6,849 nt of DNA from an uncultured Eubacterium sp. (GCA_945979635.1 CAMFPZ010000047.1:1-6849), one strand, 5' to 3'; numbered from the stretch's first letter, positions 1 to 6,634 are shown. The notes: generated by a model from the letters alone, not told the origin. Program-made: numbers and translations.

Positions 1-47
1 GAGATTCCTCTACGTCTCGTGGGCTCGGAGATGTGTATAAGAGACAG
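1..47 (+). other. Illumina Nextera i7 adapter (sequencing artefact)
   Basis: This stretch is synthetic. Positions 14-47 equal the Nextera read-2 transposase adapter base for base: the GTCTCGTGGGCTCGG arm followed by the Tn5 mosaic end AGATGTGTATAAGAGACAG. Positions 1-5 (GAGAT) are the tail of the P7 primer. Positions 6-13 (TCCTCTAC) sit exactly in the 8-base i7 slot and, from memory, correspond to index N712 read as GTAGAGGA. Translated in the frame of the next gene it gives the artefact peptide EMCIRDS, which is well known from metagenomic protein sets. The window's left boundary is therefore an untrimmed read end fused to genomic DNA at position 48. Confidence 0.98.
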
Positions 48-48
48 T

Positions 49-507
49 GGGTACGATGTACATAAATTAGTAGAGAATAGAAAGCTCATTATCGGCGGAG
101 TTGAAATTGAGCATACTAAAGGACTTTTAGGACATAGTGATGCCGATGTTCTTCTTCACGCAATAAGCGATGCTCTGTTAGGTGCTGCTGCACTCGGTGA
201 TATTGGCGGAATGTTTCCCGATACCGATGAAAAATGGAGGGGAGCAGATTCGCTGAAGCTTCTTGAGGCTGTTGTCGATAGAATTTATGAAGAGGGATAT
301 TATATAGAAAATATTGACTCAACTCTTATTGCTCAACGGCCGAAGCTCAAGGGCTATATTCCGAAAATGCGAGAGAATATTGCACACTCGTGCCGTCTTA
401 ATACATCTGATGTGAGTGTTAAGGCAACCACAGAGGAATGGCTCGGCTTTACGGGAAGAGAAGAGGGAATATCCGCACACGCTGTTGTGCTTATTGAAAA
501 AAGATAA
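49..507 (+). CDS. ispF: 2-C-methyl-D-erythritol 2,4-cyclodiphosphate synthase, 5'-truncated
   Basis: IspF converts CDP-methylerythritol 2-phosphate to methylerythritol cyclodiphosphate plus CMP in the cytoplasmic MEP route to isoprenoids. The surviving 152 residues align without gaps to E. coli IspF from residue 6. The metal ligands fall at the same numbers: Asp8 and His10 (GYDVH, codons at 55-63) and His42 (DADVLLH, codon at 157). Other hallmarks are [27 protein letters not shown] and the C-terminal nucleotide-binding [16 protein letters not shown]. The start codon and about five residues (probably M-R-I-G-H) are missing because adapter sequence replaces them. A GTG at 19 that extends the frame lies inside the adapter and is not a start. 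The end is intact, with TAA at 505-507. The peptidase gene follows after 9 nt, so this is the first visible gene of the operon. Confidence 0.96.
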   Translation, partial: GYDVHKLVENRKLIIGGVEIEHTKGLLGHSDADVLLHAISDALLGAAALGDIGGMFPDTDEKWRGADSLKLLEAVVDRIYEEGYYIENIDSTLIAQRPKLKGYIPKMRENIAHSCRLNTSDVSVKATTEEWLGFTGREEGISAHAVVLIEKR

Positions 508-516
508 GGAATAGTT

Positions 517-975
517 ATGCAGGAATTTACATCAATAAGAGAATGTCTTGATAAAACAGGAAAATATACAGGCTTGACTATGGGTACCTCAATGCGTCCG
601 ATTATTCATCAGCAAAGAGATAATATCATAGTAGTTAAGAATACCGAACGCTTAAAGAAATATGATGTTGCCGTTTATCAGCTAAAGAGCGGAAAATATG
701 TTATGCATCGTGTTGTTGAGGTATATGATGACCATTACATAATTATCGGCGATAACCTTAAGGAGCGAGAGTATGTGACCGATGATATGGTGTGCGGAAG
801 ACTTATAGGCTACTACCGTAAGGGCAAGAAGTATATTGATTGCGATAATAATAAGCTTTATAAGTTGTATTCCAGAGTATGGGTTGCGTTGCTTCCTATT
901 AGACCACTGTTTATTTTTATGAATAGATGTATTATTTGGTTTGAAAATCATATATTGAAGAGGATAAAAAAGTGA
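517..975 (+). CDS. S24/S26-type serine peptidase (signal-peptidase-like)
   Basis: A 152-residue protein with the core of the S24/S26 peptidase fold. T-M-G-T-S25-M-R-P matches the nucleophile box of S26 signal peptidases (Ser-Met). RDNIIVV (34-40) matches the following strand. MHRVVEV (63-69) supplies His64, the likely general base as in SipW/archaeal-type (Ser-His) enzymes rather than the Ser-Lys type. GDN (78-80) matches the conserved turn after it. There is no N-terminal membrane anchor; the only hydrophobic stretch is near the C-terminus (about 121-142, with prolines and arginines inside) and could attach it peripherally. The site TAAGGA (505-510) lies 6 nt before the ATG, overlapping the ispF stop. 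The gene overlaps the ABC exporter by 4 nt (GTGA), which suggests that it matures or processes what the exporter moves. This role is inferred, and a LexA-like repressor is unlikely because no DNA-binding domain is present. Confidence 0.8.
   Translation: MQEFTSIRECLDKTGKYTGLTMGTSMRPIIHQQRDNIIVVKNTERLKKYDVAVYQLKSGKYVMHRVVEVYDDHYIIIGDNLKEREYVTDDMVCGRLIGYYRKGKKYIDCDNNKLYKLYSRVWVALLPIRPLFIFMNRCIIWFENHILKRIKK
957..963 (+). promoter_or_regulatory. Ribosome-binding site of the ABC exporter, inside the peptidase gene
   Basis: GAAGAGG lies 8 nt before a GTG at 972. Because this GTG shares bases with the peptidase stop (GTGA), the site supports GTG as the start and indicates translational coupling of the two genes. 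Confidence 0.7.
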
Positions 976-2690
976 GCGAAGCTATAGAAAAAAGAAAGAT
1001 TTCAAAATCCGATTTGAAAACAATAAAATGGATGCTTAGCACCTTTAATAAGGAAAATTGGCAGGTAGTCGTTTTGATTTTCGCAAATGCGATTAACGCT
1101 GTCCTCACTGTGCTTTATGCAAATTTTTCAGAGAGAATAATTAACGCTGCAACTGAATACCATTCCTTCGAAAAGGTTATTCATAATACAATATCATTTT
1201 TGATTTTAATTATGGTTCAGCTTATTCTTCATCTTATTTCGCGAAGCTTTTCCGAGCGTTGTAAGGCGAGAATAGAGGTTACACTTCGTGCACATATTCT
1301 TAATTCCGTTATGCATAAGGATTATTCCGGAGTGACGAAATATCATACCGGTGAAATCCAAAATCGAATGACAAGTGATGTTACGGCTATTTCCGAAGGC
1401 TTTACCACTATTGTGCCAAATGTTGTGTATTTTATAGTTAAGCTGACAAGTGCATTCATATATTTAATAATTATGGATAAGCTTTTTGCAGTTGTATTTC
1501 TTGTTGGCGGAATAGCTGTTTTCTTTATTACGATACTGTTTAGAGGAGTTTTGAAGCGTTTACACAAAAGCGTTCAATCAACCGAAGGCAGTGTACGCTC
1601 ATTTATTCAGGAAATTCTTACATCTCTGCTTGTAATTAAATCATTTGTAAGTGAAGAAAAGGTTTCTGCACAAGCAAATGAACTTATGGAGGATAATTAT
1701 AAAGCAAAAATGAGGCGTAGATTTTTCGGTATTTGTGCTAATGCCGGAATCTCAACCGTGTTTAATTTGGGATATGTTTTCGCTTTGGCATTTGGTTCAT
1801 ATCGCTTAATTAACGGAATATCCTTCGGTGAGGTTGTTGCTATGCTTCAGCTTGTAAACCAAATTCAACAACCATTTTCCGCTCTTTCGGGAATGCTTTC
1901 AAAGTATTTTGCCGTTCTTGCTTCGGCAGAGAGAATAATCGAGCTTGATAATATTCCTGACGAAATAGAAGAAAATCCTTATGATATTGATGTTGAATAC
2001 TTTTACGATAAGCTCCAAAATATTCAATTTGATAATATTACATTCGGCTACGACAGAGATATAATTCTCGACCACACCTCGCTTACCATAAACAAAGGGG
2101 ATTTCGTTGCCATTATGGGTATTTCCGGAATCGGTAAATCAACCTTGCTTAAGCTACTGTTAGGAGTTTTTCATGTCGAAAGCGGCGAGCTTTGGCTCAA
2201 TACCAGCGAGGGAGATGTTAAGGTTGATTGCCATACCAGGAAATTGTTTACTTTCGTTCCTCAAGGTAATTTCCTGTTGTCCGGTACCATTAGGGATAAT
2301 CTGACATTCATTAATTCCGATGCATCCGAGGAGGAAATTGCACAGGCGATTCGTATTTCCTGTTCCGATAAGTTTATTAACGAGCTTCCGGACGGAATAG
2401 AAACTGTTATCGGCGAAAGAGGAATCGGACTTTCCGAAGGCCAGCTTCAGCGTCTTGCGATTGCCCGTTCAATTCTTTCGAATTCGCCTGTTATGCTTCT
2501 TGATGAAGCCACCTCTGCTCTTGATGAAGAAACAGAGCTCGAGTTCTTGAAGAATCTTCGAGAAATGAAGAATAAAACCTGTATTATTGTATCGCACAAA
2601 AAAGCCGCTCTTGAGATATGTAATAAACATATCCAAATAGTTGATGGAAAAATCATTATGGAGGAAAATAATGCTTACAACTTGGGGTGA
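972..2690 (+). CDS. ABC exporter, fused membrane and ATPase domains
   Basis: A 572-residue half-transporter of the type IV (MsbA/LmrA-like) exporter class, expected to work as a homodimer in the cytoplasmic membrane. The membrane domain covers roughly residues 30-320, with hydrophobic segments near 31-50, 73-90, 150-168, 171-190, 262-280 and a weaker one near 285-305. In the ATPase domain, Tyr360 is the likely A-loop aromatic. Walker A is G383-I-S-G-I-G-K389-S-T, the Q-loop is Gln431 (FVPQGN), and the signature is LSEGQ (487-491), a common exporter variant of LSGGQ. Walker B is VMLLDE (507-512) with catalytic Glu512, the D-loop is SALD (515-518), and His542 is the switch His. All catalytic residues are intact. 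No C39 peptidase domain is fused at the N-terminus; the separate S26-like peptidase directly upstream may fill that role. The substrate cannot be read from sequence. The start is GTG, and the 3' end overlaps the glycosidase gene by 20 nt. Confidence 0.93.
   Translation: MSEAIEKRKISKSDLKTIKWMLSTFNKENWQVVVLIFANAINAVLTVLYANFSERIINAATEYHSFEKVIHNTISFLILIMVQLILHLISRSFSERCKARIEVTLRAHILNSVMHKDYSGVTKYHTGEIQNRMTSDVTAISEGFTTIVPNVVYFIVKLTSAFIYLIIMDKLFAVVFLVGGIAVFFITILFRGVLKRLHKSVQSTEGSVRSFIQEILTSLLVIKSFVSEEKVSAQANELMEDNYKAKMRRRFFGICANAGISTVFNLGYVFALAFGSYRLINGISFGEVVAMLQLVNQIQQPFSALSGMLSKYFAVLASAERIIELDNIPDEIEENPYDIDVEYFYDKLQNIQFDNITFGYDRDIILDHTSLTINKGDFVAIMGISGIGKSTLLKLLLGVFHVESGELWLNTSEGDVKVDCHTRKLFTFVPQGNFLLSGTIRDNLTFINSDASEEEIAQAIRISCSDKFINELPDGIETVIGERGIGLSEGQLQRLAIARSILSNSPVMLLDEATSALDEETELEFLKNLREMKNKTCIIVSHKKAALEICNKHIQIVDGKIIMEENNAYNLG
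2660..2664 (+). promoter_or_regulatory. Ribosome-binding site fixing the glycosidase start at 2671
   Basis: GGAGG is followed by 6 nt and then ATG at 2671. It lies inside the last codons of the ABC exporter gene. It favours this ATG over an in-frame TTG at 2641, which would only add ten unconserved residues. Confidence 0.8.
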
Positions 2691-4362
2691 AACTCTAAAC
2701 AAAGATTGTCCCTTGAGCGAATATCCACGACCTCAATTCAAAAGGGATAGCTACCTAAATCTAAATGGTATTTGGAAATGCGATTTTTGCGAGAGCGAGG
2801 AGCTTTTGAGTGAGTATAAGTATGAGATTGTTGTGCCGTTTTCACCCGAAACGCCTCTTTCCGGTATAAATCGCACTTTGGGCAGCGAGGAATATCTGGT
2901 TTACGAAAAGGAATTTGATCTACCCGACGGATTTAATAAGGGTAGGGTATTTATCAATTTTGGTGCCGTTGACCAAATTGCCAAGGTCTATATCAATGGA
3001 AAAATTGTCGGTTCACATCATGGTGGCTATACTCCGTTTTCCTTCGAAATCACAGATTATATAAGTGAGCATAACATTCTTAATGTGACAGTTCGCGACC
3101 TGAATGAAAAAAATTCCTATTCCCGAGGAAAGCAAAATACAAATCGGGGTGGAATTTGGTATACAGCACAAAGTGGAATTTGGCAAACGGTTTGGATTGA
3201 AAGTACACCCTATGAATATATACCATTTGTCCGCATTACACCGGATTTCGATAGGGAATGTGTAGTTTTCAGTGCCCCGAATGGGATTAGGGTGCAAAAA
3301 CAAATATATGACGGCGATTTTCTGATTGCTGATACTACGGATGATACTGTCATAATTGAAAATATGAAGCCGTGGTCTCCGGAAAATCCGTTTTTGTATA
3401 AAGTTGTGTTTACATACGGTAAGGATAGAGTAAACTCGTATTTTGGTATGAGAAAATTCTCTGTTGGGGTTGATGATAATAATATCCCTCGTCTTATGCT
3501 CAATAATAAGCCGTATTTCTTTAATGGCCTGCTTGACCAAGGCTATTATCCCGATGGATATTTGACACCTCCGTCAAACGAAGCAATGAAATTTGATGTG
3601 GAATCCGTAAAAAGCCTTGGCTTTAATATGCTTCGTAAACATATAAAGATTGAGCCTATGCTTTGGTATCATTATTGTGATTTGAATGGCATTGTAGTGT
3701 GGCAGGATATGATAAACGGCGGAGGTAAATACGGAATGGAAACAAGTGTTGTACCTTTTGTCGGTGTAAATCTTGATGATACCGATTATAAGATGTTCAA
3801 GCGTACTGACGAAAGAGCCCGTGCTTTGTATTATAATGAGCTTCAGGAAATGCTCGATGCTTTGTATAATTGTCCCTGTATTGCCGTATGGGTACCCTTT
3901 AATGAAGGATGGGGACAGTTTGATAGTGATTATGCCTATAACTATATTAAAAGCTTTGATAAAACCCGTTTGGTTGATTCTGCCTCCGGCTGGCATCCTC
4001 AAAATGAAACTGATATTATTTCAAAGCACATTTATTTTACTCCTATTCGCGTAAAGGTAGGGGATAAGCCTTGGTGCTTAACTGAATTTGGCGGACTCGG
4101 AATTAAGGTTAAGGGGCATACATTTAATGAACGCATTTTTGGTTATAAGATTTATAAGTCAAAGCAGGGAATAACCTCTGCCTATAAAAGATTGTTTGAA
4201 AAAACCATTATTCCTCAAATAAAGAAAGGTCTGTGTGCAACCGTTTATACTCAAGTTACTGATGTTGAGGATGAACTAAATGGATTATTTACCTATGACA
4301 GACGGGTGCAAAAGATTGATACAGAAGTATTTAAAGTTATTAACGAAAGGATGAAAATATAA
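2671..4362 (+). CDS. Glycoside hydrolase family 2 protein, cytoplasmic
   Basis: A 563-residue retaining glycosidase of family GH2. Residues about 18-178 form the jelly-roll sugar-binding domain, with [38 protein letters not shown] and the [20 protein letters not shown] region typical of the family. About 180-265 is a compact immunoglobulin-like domain. From about 275 comes the TIM barrel, which starts [16 protein letters not shown] and continues with LRKHIKIEP and VVWQDM. The acid/base is Glu412 ([10 protein letters not shown]) and the nucleophile is Glu472 (CLT-E-FGG). There is no signal peptide, so it should act on sugars already taken up or on an internal glycoconjugate. The FNEGWGQFD group is neither classical LacZ (GNES) nor GusA (NEP), so I do not assign a substrate. 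Its 5' end overlaps the exporter gene by 20 nt and its TAA shares one base with the isomerase ATG, so it is embedded in the operon. Confidence 0.92.
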   Translation: MLTTWGETLNKDCPLSEYPRPQFKRDSYLNLNGIWKCDFCESEELLSEYKYEIVVPFSPETPLSGINRTLGSEEYLVYEKEFDLPDGFNKGRVFINFGAVDQIAKVYINGKIVGSHHGGYTPFSFEITDYISEHNILNVTVRDLNEKNSYSRGKQNTNRGGIWYTAQSGIWQTVWIESTPYEYIPFVRITPDFDRECVVFSAPNGIRVQKQIYDGDFLIADTTDDTVIIENMKPWSPENPFLYKVVFTYGKDRVNSYFGMRKFSVGVDDNNIPRLMLNNKPYFFNGLLDQGYYPDGYLTPPSNEAMKFDVESVKSLGFNMLRKHIKIEPMLWYHYCDLNGIVVWQDMINGGGKYGMETSVVPFVGVNLDDTDYKMFKRTDERARALYYNELQEMLDALYNCPCIAVWVPFNEGWGQFDSDYAYNYIKSFDKTRLVDSASGWHPQNETDIISKHIYFTPIRVKVGDKPWCLTEFGGLGIKVKGHTFNERIFGYKIYKSKQGITSAYKRLFEKTIIPQIKKGLCATVYTQVTDVEDELNGLFTYDRRVQKIDTEVFKVINERMKI

Positions 4363-4922
4363 TGAAAGCAATTATTAAAACGAATATGGGGGATATGAGC
4401 TTTGAGCTTAATGATACTGCCGCACCAAAGGCGGTAGAGAATTTTACAACCCATGCAAAAAACGGCTACTATAACGGCTTGATTTTTCATAGAGTTATTA
4501 AGGATTTTATGATTCAGGGCGGAGATCCAACCGGAACCGGTATGGGCGGTGAATCAATTTGGGGTAGAAGCTTTGAGGATGAATTTTCACTGGATGCCCG
4601 TAATTATTACGGTGCTTTATCTATGGCAAATTCAGGACCTAATACAAACGGCTCACAATTCTTTATTGTTCAGGCAAAGGATGTTCCTTCCAATCTTCTT
4701 TCGCAAATGAAGCAAATTGGTGCACAGGGTGGCTTTCCGGAGGATGTTGTAGCTGCCTATGAGGAAAAGGGCGGCACTCCATGGCTTGATTTCCATCATA
4801 CAGTATTCGGTACGCTTATTGATGGCGGAGATGTTCTTGATAATATAGCAAATGTCAGAACAGGTATGAACGATAAGCCTATGTACGATGTTGTGATTGA
4901 AGCCATTGAAATTGTAGATTGA
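4362..4922 (+). CDS. Cyclophilin-type peptidyl-prolyl cis-trans isomerase
   Basis: A 186-residue single-domain cyclophilin that catalyses cis-trans isomerisation of Xaa-Pro bonds, assisting protein folding. With no signal peptide or lipobox it should be cytoplasmic. Active-site residues line up with human cyclophilin A: F42-H-R44 (catalytic Arg), F49-M-I-Q52-G-G, the [16 protein letters not shown] strand (87-102), Trp141 ([10 protein letters not shown]) and His146. Between SQFFI and WLD there is an insertion of about 30 residues (106-140) relative to human cyclophilin A. It makes a longer loop next to the proline pocket and has little similarity to the core. The ATG overlaps the glycosidase stop (TAATG). 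AAAGG at 4346-4350 is 11 nt upstream, somewhat far, so coupling with the upstream gene probably helps initiation. It is the last gene of the operon, and a hairpin terminator follows 20 nt after its stop. Confidence 0.95.
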   Translation: MKAIIKTNMGDMSFELNDTAAPKAVENFTTHAKNGYYNGLIFHRVIKDFMIQGGDPTGTGMGGESIWGRSFEDEFSLDARNYYGALSMANSGPNTNGSQFFIVQAKDVPSNLLSQMKQIGAQGGFPEDVVAAYEEKGGTPWLDFHHTVFGTLIDGGDVLDNIANVRTGMNDKPMYDVVIEAIEIVD

Positions 4923-4929
4923 TATTATA

Positions 4930-4964
4930 TTGCGACAAAATATACTCCCTTTATGCTTTATAAT
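4930..4964 (+). promoter_or_regulatory. Candidate Spo0A-dependent spoIIG promoter with 0A box
   Basis: A perfect sigma-A -10 hexamer TATAAT lies at 4959-4964, predicting a start near 4971. There is no good -35 at 17 bp. Instead TTGCGA (4930-4935, 4 of 6 to TTGACA) is 23 bp away, and TTGCGACAAA (4930-4939) read on the minus strand is TTTGTCGCAA, one base off the core TGTCGAA of the Spo0A box. In B. subtilis the spoIIG promoter also has an overlong -35/-10 spacing and Spo0A boxes at the -35 region, so position and content agree with known regulation. The assignment is by pattern and position only. Confidence 0.6.
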
Positions 4965-4990
4965 GAAGCTGTAAAGGGGGTATTTTTATT
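4942..4990 (+). terminator. Terminator-like hairpin at the end of the ispF operon
   Basis: ATACTCCCTTTA (4942-4953) pairs with TAAAGGGGGTAT (4972-4983) over 12 bp with one G-U pair. An inner GCTT/AAGC stem (4955-4958 with 4966-4969) closes a 7-nt loop, and five Ts follow (4983-4987) before the tract is broken by A and G. It starts 20 nt after the isomerase stop, so it can terminate the upstream operon. The TATAAT of the next promoter lies in its loop and the ribosome site of spoIIGA in its 3' arm. The A-run before the 5' arm (4937-4940) would allow some function on the minus strand too. Confidence 0.75.
4973..4980 (+). promoter_or_regulatory. Ribosome-binding site of spoIIGA within the hairpin 3' arm
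   Basis: AAAGGGGG is a strong anti-16S match, 7 nt before the ATT at 4988. It fits no ATG, GTG or TTG in the spoIIGA frame. It is base-paired in the terminator hairpin when transcription comes from upstream, but free in a transcript starting near 4971. Confidence 0.7.
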
Positions 4991-5785
4991 GTTGTTTATG
5001 TAGATGTTTTGCTTATGCTTAATTTTTTTTTGAATTTTCTCCTGCTGGAGCTGACCTCGAAGCTTTGTAAAAAGGATGGTCGAATGGGTCGCTTGATTTT
5101 TGCTTCCTGTCTGGGTGCGGCTTATTCTATGATTATTTTTTTGGATGGTTTGCCGCAGATTGTATCAGTTTTGTTGAAGCTTGTATGCAGTCTGATTATG
5201 GTAGCAGTTGCTTTTAGCTTTCATCGAGTATTGCAGTATATTAAGGCAGTTTTTGTCTTTTATTTTTCGAGCTTGATTTTTCTTGGACTAATAATCGCAA
5301 TCTGCTTTGGAATGAAGTTGAGCTTTATTGCCGTGAATAATTCGGTTGTATATTTTGACATTTCTGCCGGAACGATTATCGCCTGTGCATTTGCCGCTTA
5401 TCTCATATCTTGCCTCGTTATTCGTATATATGACCGAGTGCTCTCAAGGAGGGAAATATATACGCTCTTTGTTACATATGGTGATAATACTGTGTCATTG
5501 CTTGCTTTTTTGGACACAGGAAATAATCTCTATGAGCCGTTTTCTCATTCACCGGTTATTGTAGTTGATAAATCAAAAATTGATTATTCGCCAAAATCAA
5601 TTAGGTATGTTCCTGTTGCAACCGTAAACGGCCCGTCCGTACTTCCTGCATTTAAACCTGATAAGCTTGTGTTGAAATCATCTCTCGGTGAGGAAATAAT
5701 CGAAAATGCCTATATTGCAATGTCCGATAATATGCCGAATAACGGCGTTTCTGCCTTGCTTAATTATAATATTCTCTCTGTTTGA
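4988..5785 (+). CDS. spoIIGA: Sporulation sigma-E factor processing peptidase SpoIIGA
   Basis: SpoIIGA is a membrane-embedded aspartic protease of the sporulation septum that removes the pro-sequence of pro-sigma-E. The N-terminal half holds five hydrophobic segments (about 2-22, 36-54, 57-78, 84-107 and 124-147). The C-terminal half has the protease motif FLD176-T-G-N-N-L-Y-E-P followed by SPVIVVD, matching the Asp-Ser/Thr-Gly site of B. subtilis SpoIIGA. RYVPVATVNG and FKPDKLVL match its later strands. The protein is 265 residues against about 309 in B. subtilis; the lost stretch lies between SPVIVVD and RYVPV. An ATT start is chosen because the in-frame residues from 4991 (VVYVDVLLMLNF) match the conserved family N-terminus and a strong ribosome site sits 7 nt upstream. 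The first conventional start is TTG at 5009, which has no such site and would cut the first helix. The gene sits 12 nt before sigE. Confidence 0.9.
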   Translation: MVVYVDVLLMLNFFLNFLLLELTSKLCKKDGRMGRLIFASCLGAAYSMIIFLDGLPQIVSVLLKLVCSLIMVAVAFSFHRVLQYIKAVFVFYFSSLIFLGLIIAICFGMKLSFIAVNNSVVYFDISAGTIIACAFAAYLISCLVIRIYDRVLSRREIYTLFVTYGDNTVSLLAFLDTGNNLYEPFSHSPVIVVDKSKIDYSPKSIRYVPVATVNGPSVLPAFKPDKLVLKSSLGEEIIENAYIAMSDNMPNNGVSALLNYNILSV

Positions 5786-5797
5786 AAGGTTGTAAAT

Positions 5798-6499
5798 ATG
5801 AAAAAGTTGATTGATTTTATTCTAAGATTATTTGAAAATAATACCTGTCACTATATAAATGGTCCGGATACTCTGCCGCCACCTTTAACGAAGGAGCAGG
5901 AGAATAGAATTATATCGGAGCTTGCGATCGGTGATGAAACTCATAAGGAACTGCTAATAATTCATAATCTACGACTTGTTGTATATATTGCACGAAAATT
6001 TGAGTGTCCTACCGTAACGACCGAGGATTTGGTATCTATCGGAACAATCGGACTTATGAAGGCTGTGAACACCTTTGATTATACGAAAAACATAAAACTT
6101 GCTACCTATGCATCAAGGTGTATTGAAAATGAAATACTGATGTTCCTGCGTAAAGCATCAAATTCGAAGATTGAGCTTTCCTTCGATGAACCCTTGAGCA
6201 CGGATTGGGATGGTAATGAGCTTACTCTGCGTGATGTTCTGGGTACAGAGCCTGATGAAATAAGCGAGAATATTGAATTTGAGGATGAACGACTGTTACT
6301 GCGTAGAGTAGTTATGTCTCTACCCGAAAAGGAACGCAATATAATGTATCGTCGCTTTGGCCTAAATGGTTGTACCCCACGCACTCAAAAGCAGCTTGCA
6401 GATGAACTCGGCATCTCCCAGTCCTACATTTCACGCCTAGAAAAGCGTATTTTGAATAAAATAAAAAAAGAAATGGAAAATAGCTTCAAACTTTTTTAA
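5798..6499 (+). CDS. sigE: RNA polymerase sporulation sigma factor SigE (pro-sigma-E)
   Basis: A 233-residue sigma-70 family protein that directs early mother-cell transcription after SpoIIGA cleavage. Order: pro-sequence (1 to about 18, with an amphipathic LIDFILRLFE helix), the cleavage-site region CHYINGPDTLPPPL matching YYIGGSEALPPPL of B. subtilis, region 2 (about 55-120: NLRLVVYIARKFE, EDLVSIGTIGLMKAVNTFD, LATYASRCIENEILMFLR), the SigE-typical SFDEPLSTDWDGNEL linker (128-141), and region 4 with a helix-turn-helix at 196-219 (TQKQLADELGISQSYISRLEKR). Identity to B. subtilis SigE in regions 2 and 4 is high by eye. It is told from SigG/SigF by the pro-sequence, the linker and the spoIIGA neighbour. 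AAAGG (5785-5789) is 8 nt before the ATG. It should be cotranscribed with spoIIGA. No convincing terminator follows before the tRNA. Confidence 0.97.
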   Translation: MKKLIDFILRLFENNTCHYINGPDTLPPPLTKEQENRIISELAIGDETHKELLIIHNLRLVVYIARKFECPTVTTEDLVSIGTIGLMKAVNTFDYTKNIKLATYASRCIENEILMFLRKASNSKIELSFDEPLSTDWDGNELTLRDVLGTEPDEISENIEFEDERLLLRRVVMSLPEKERNIMYRRFGLNGCTPRTQKQLADELGISQSYISRLEKRILNKIKKEMENSFKLF

Positions 6500-6506
6500 T
6501 TTCCTA

Positions 6507-6535
6507 TTGCATTTTCTGCCCCTATGTGCTAATAT
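6507..6535 (+). promoter_or_regulatory. Sigma-A promoter of tRNA-Leu
   Basis: TTGCAT (6507-6512) and TAATAT (6530-6535) are separated by exactly 17 bp, with a TGn extended -10 (6527-6529). The predicted start near 6542 leaves a leader of about 7 nt before the mature tRNA 5' end, typical of single tRNA genes. Confidence 0.75.
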
Positions 6536-6548
6536 AACATAGTCATTC

Positions 6549-6633
6549 GCAGGTATGGTGGAATTGGCAGACACGCTAGATTTAGGATCTAGTGGAGCGA
6601 TCCTTGCAGGTTCAAGTCCTGTTACCTGCACCA
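6549..6633 (+). tRNA. tRNA-Leu (anticodon UAG)
   Basis: An 85-nt class II tRNA. The acceptor strands GCAGGTA (6549-6555) and TACCTGC (6623-6629) pair fully, with A discriminator and encoded CCA (6631-6633). The anticodon stem CTAGA/TCTAG (6576-6580 with 6588-6592) encloses the loop TTTAGGA with anticodon TAG at 6583-6585, reading CUA and, by wobble, other CUN codons. A long variable arm (6593-6605, with GGA/TCC pairing) is as expected for leucine. T-arm GCAGG-TTCAAGT-CCTGT closes with one G-U. The D-arm carries the AATTGGCAGACACGC typical of bacterial tRNA-Leu. It has its own promoter and terminator, so it is a monocistronic unit that may also receive readthrough from sigE. Confidence 0.98.
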
Positions 6634-6634
6634 C

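Noticed and set aside
19..48. GTG start extending ispF by ten residues (GSEMCIRDS)
   Set aside because: The codons lie in the Nextera adapter and are not genomic.
517..975. LexA-like repressor for the S24/S26 protein
   Set aside because: The protein has no N-terminal helix-turn-helix domain; only the peptidase core is present.
2641..2670. TTG start giving the glycosidase ten extra residues
   Set aside because: No ribosome site precedes it, while ATG 2671 has GGAGG at 6 nt and begins where family similarity begins.
3013..3540. Minus-strand ORF of 175 codons
   Set aside because: It lies entirely antisense to the glycosidase catalytic gene, whose frame shows clear conserved motifs; the opposite frame has none and no ribosome site.
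3574..4002. Minus-strand ORF of 142 codons
   Set aside because: Shadow of the glycosidase TIM-barrel coding region, with no recognisable motif.
5009..5011. TTG as the start of spoIIGA
   Set aside because: No ribosome site at a useful distance, and it would remove the conserved VVYVDVL N-terminus.
6475..6505. GGAAA/TTTCC hairpin near the sigE stop as a terminator
   Set aside because: Only 5 weak pairs around a 20-nt loop, without a following T-tract.
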